Source: Bactericera cockerelli (lineage: Eukaryota; Arthropoda; Insecta; Hemiptera; Triozidae). From it: a stretch of 64,000 nucleotides of DNA. The stretch spans positions 21,096,668 through 21,160,667 of the forward strand of contig CM044960.1 in assembly GCA_024516035.1 (NCBI GenBank), given 5' to 3'. Under the pieces are notes generated by a model, which saw nothing but the letters and a program-made list of their open reading frames with translations, did not search any database and was not told the DNA's origin. Below are positions 63,170 through 64,000 of this stretch, piece by piece. The position numbers were made by a program, and so were the translations under genes. The first letter of the stretch is position 1; each line of letters starts with the position of its first letter.

Positions 63170-64000
63170 TTAAAAATCCTATGGAACAACTAGAATATGT
63201 GTTTCAAGGGTTTTCCCAAAATGCATGAAATTTTTGTTGTTATTGTTTCATGTAAAATGAATTTCTTTGTATTTATTATACTATAAAAGAAAGAAAAAAC
63301 AACCCCCACCCTCCCTCTCCCAATTTTTTTTACCAGAATGATAATTTACTCATTTATGTAATATTGTAAACAATGATTAAAAAATCTCAACTTCTCCATC
63401 AATAAAAGTCGTGTAACTATTTCATCCACACGTTGTGGCAACCTTTTCCTCCCTTTCATCAAAATTGAAGAAAGCTGTTCAATAATGATTAAAAAAAAAT
63501 AAAAAATACAGTACATACATGAAATATACCCTACAATGAAAAATACACCGAGCAGCATATGCCTAGCCAAGAGAGTTATTTAATGTGAAAGTTAAGTAAT
63601 TTTAATAGTTTTGAGAATTGAAAAAAAAAAAAAAAATGTTTTTTTAAATTTTCGTCAGAGTCCTTAAGGACTTCTTATGATGAATCGGAGTGTGACCTAA
63701 CATTCTTTTTCTTAAAGGTTCTAATATGGGACAAGAAATAATAATATACCTACGAATTGGGAATGGTTGTCTCTACTCAATAATGATGGTTGCCTAAGAT
63801 TACAACGTTTGTTGTGTTCAAATCTTGTCAATATAACTCGTTGCGTGCCAATGTTGAAACTGCATTCCACCTCATCAATCACAAAGCATTTTTGAGTCAT
63901 TCCTCATATGTATTATGTTTCTTCCAATTTTAAATTTAAAGACGAGACACGGTGCACGTCAGGGTTGGTTATGTTATTCATTTCTAATTTTCGTGAGTTC
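63170..64000. other. Non-coding stretch at window end
   Basis: Probably intron of the kinase gene. No exon, RNA gene or bounded repeat seen; short A and C runs only. Confidence 0.4.

Overview
This window is animal nuclear DNA, almost certainly from an insect and possibly a hemipteran (weak inference). It is AT-rich, has spliced genes with GT..AG introns, and is dense in tRNA-derived and 5S-rRNA-derived SINEs, terminal-inverted-repeat (TIR) elements and short A-rich tails. No bacterial operons, CRISPR arrays or complete autonomous transposons are present. Real coding sequence is a small fraction; most open frames in the window are chance.

Layout. About 0.9-9 kb, minus strand: two multi-exon genes in tandem, each starting with a hydrophobic signal-peptide exon and encoding a secreted low-complexity protein of unknown function (gene X 8982-6030; gene Y 4436-927). 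Their first exons lie upstream; the best candidate for X is a TATA-associated minus-strand exon near 25.2 kb. About 9-45 kb: intronic or intergenic DNA with a 620-bp near-perfect inverted repeat (11932-12552), a fold-back element, nested SINE/transposon insertions, an internally deleted mariner (34268-35185), a 2.1-kb hAT-like element (36921-39058) and a few isolated exon candidates. 45.99-50.8 kb, plus strand: a seven-exon RNF121 gene (ER/Golgi RING E3 ligase). 54.7-61.7 kb, minus strand: two alternative 3'-terminal exons of a myosin-light-chain-kinase-type gene. Both start with the last helices of the kinase domain in the same splice phase. One ends in a calmodulin-binding tail, the other in a roughly 1,100-residue Ser/Pro/Lys-rich tail. 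The rest of the kinase gene lies beyond position 64000.

Single-base frame breaks occur in RNF121 (three) and in the long MLCK-type exon (about nine). Reading frames resume with convincing sequence, so these look like assembly indels rather than gene decay. The most interesting structures are the alternative kinase tails, the long hairpin-forming inverted repeat (a possible hpRNA/endo-siRNA locus), SINEs with unrelated Pol III heads joined to one shared core, and the uncharacterised secreted-protein pair.
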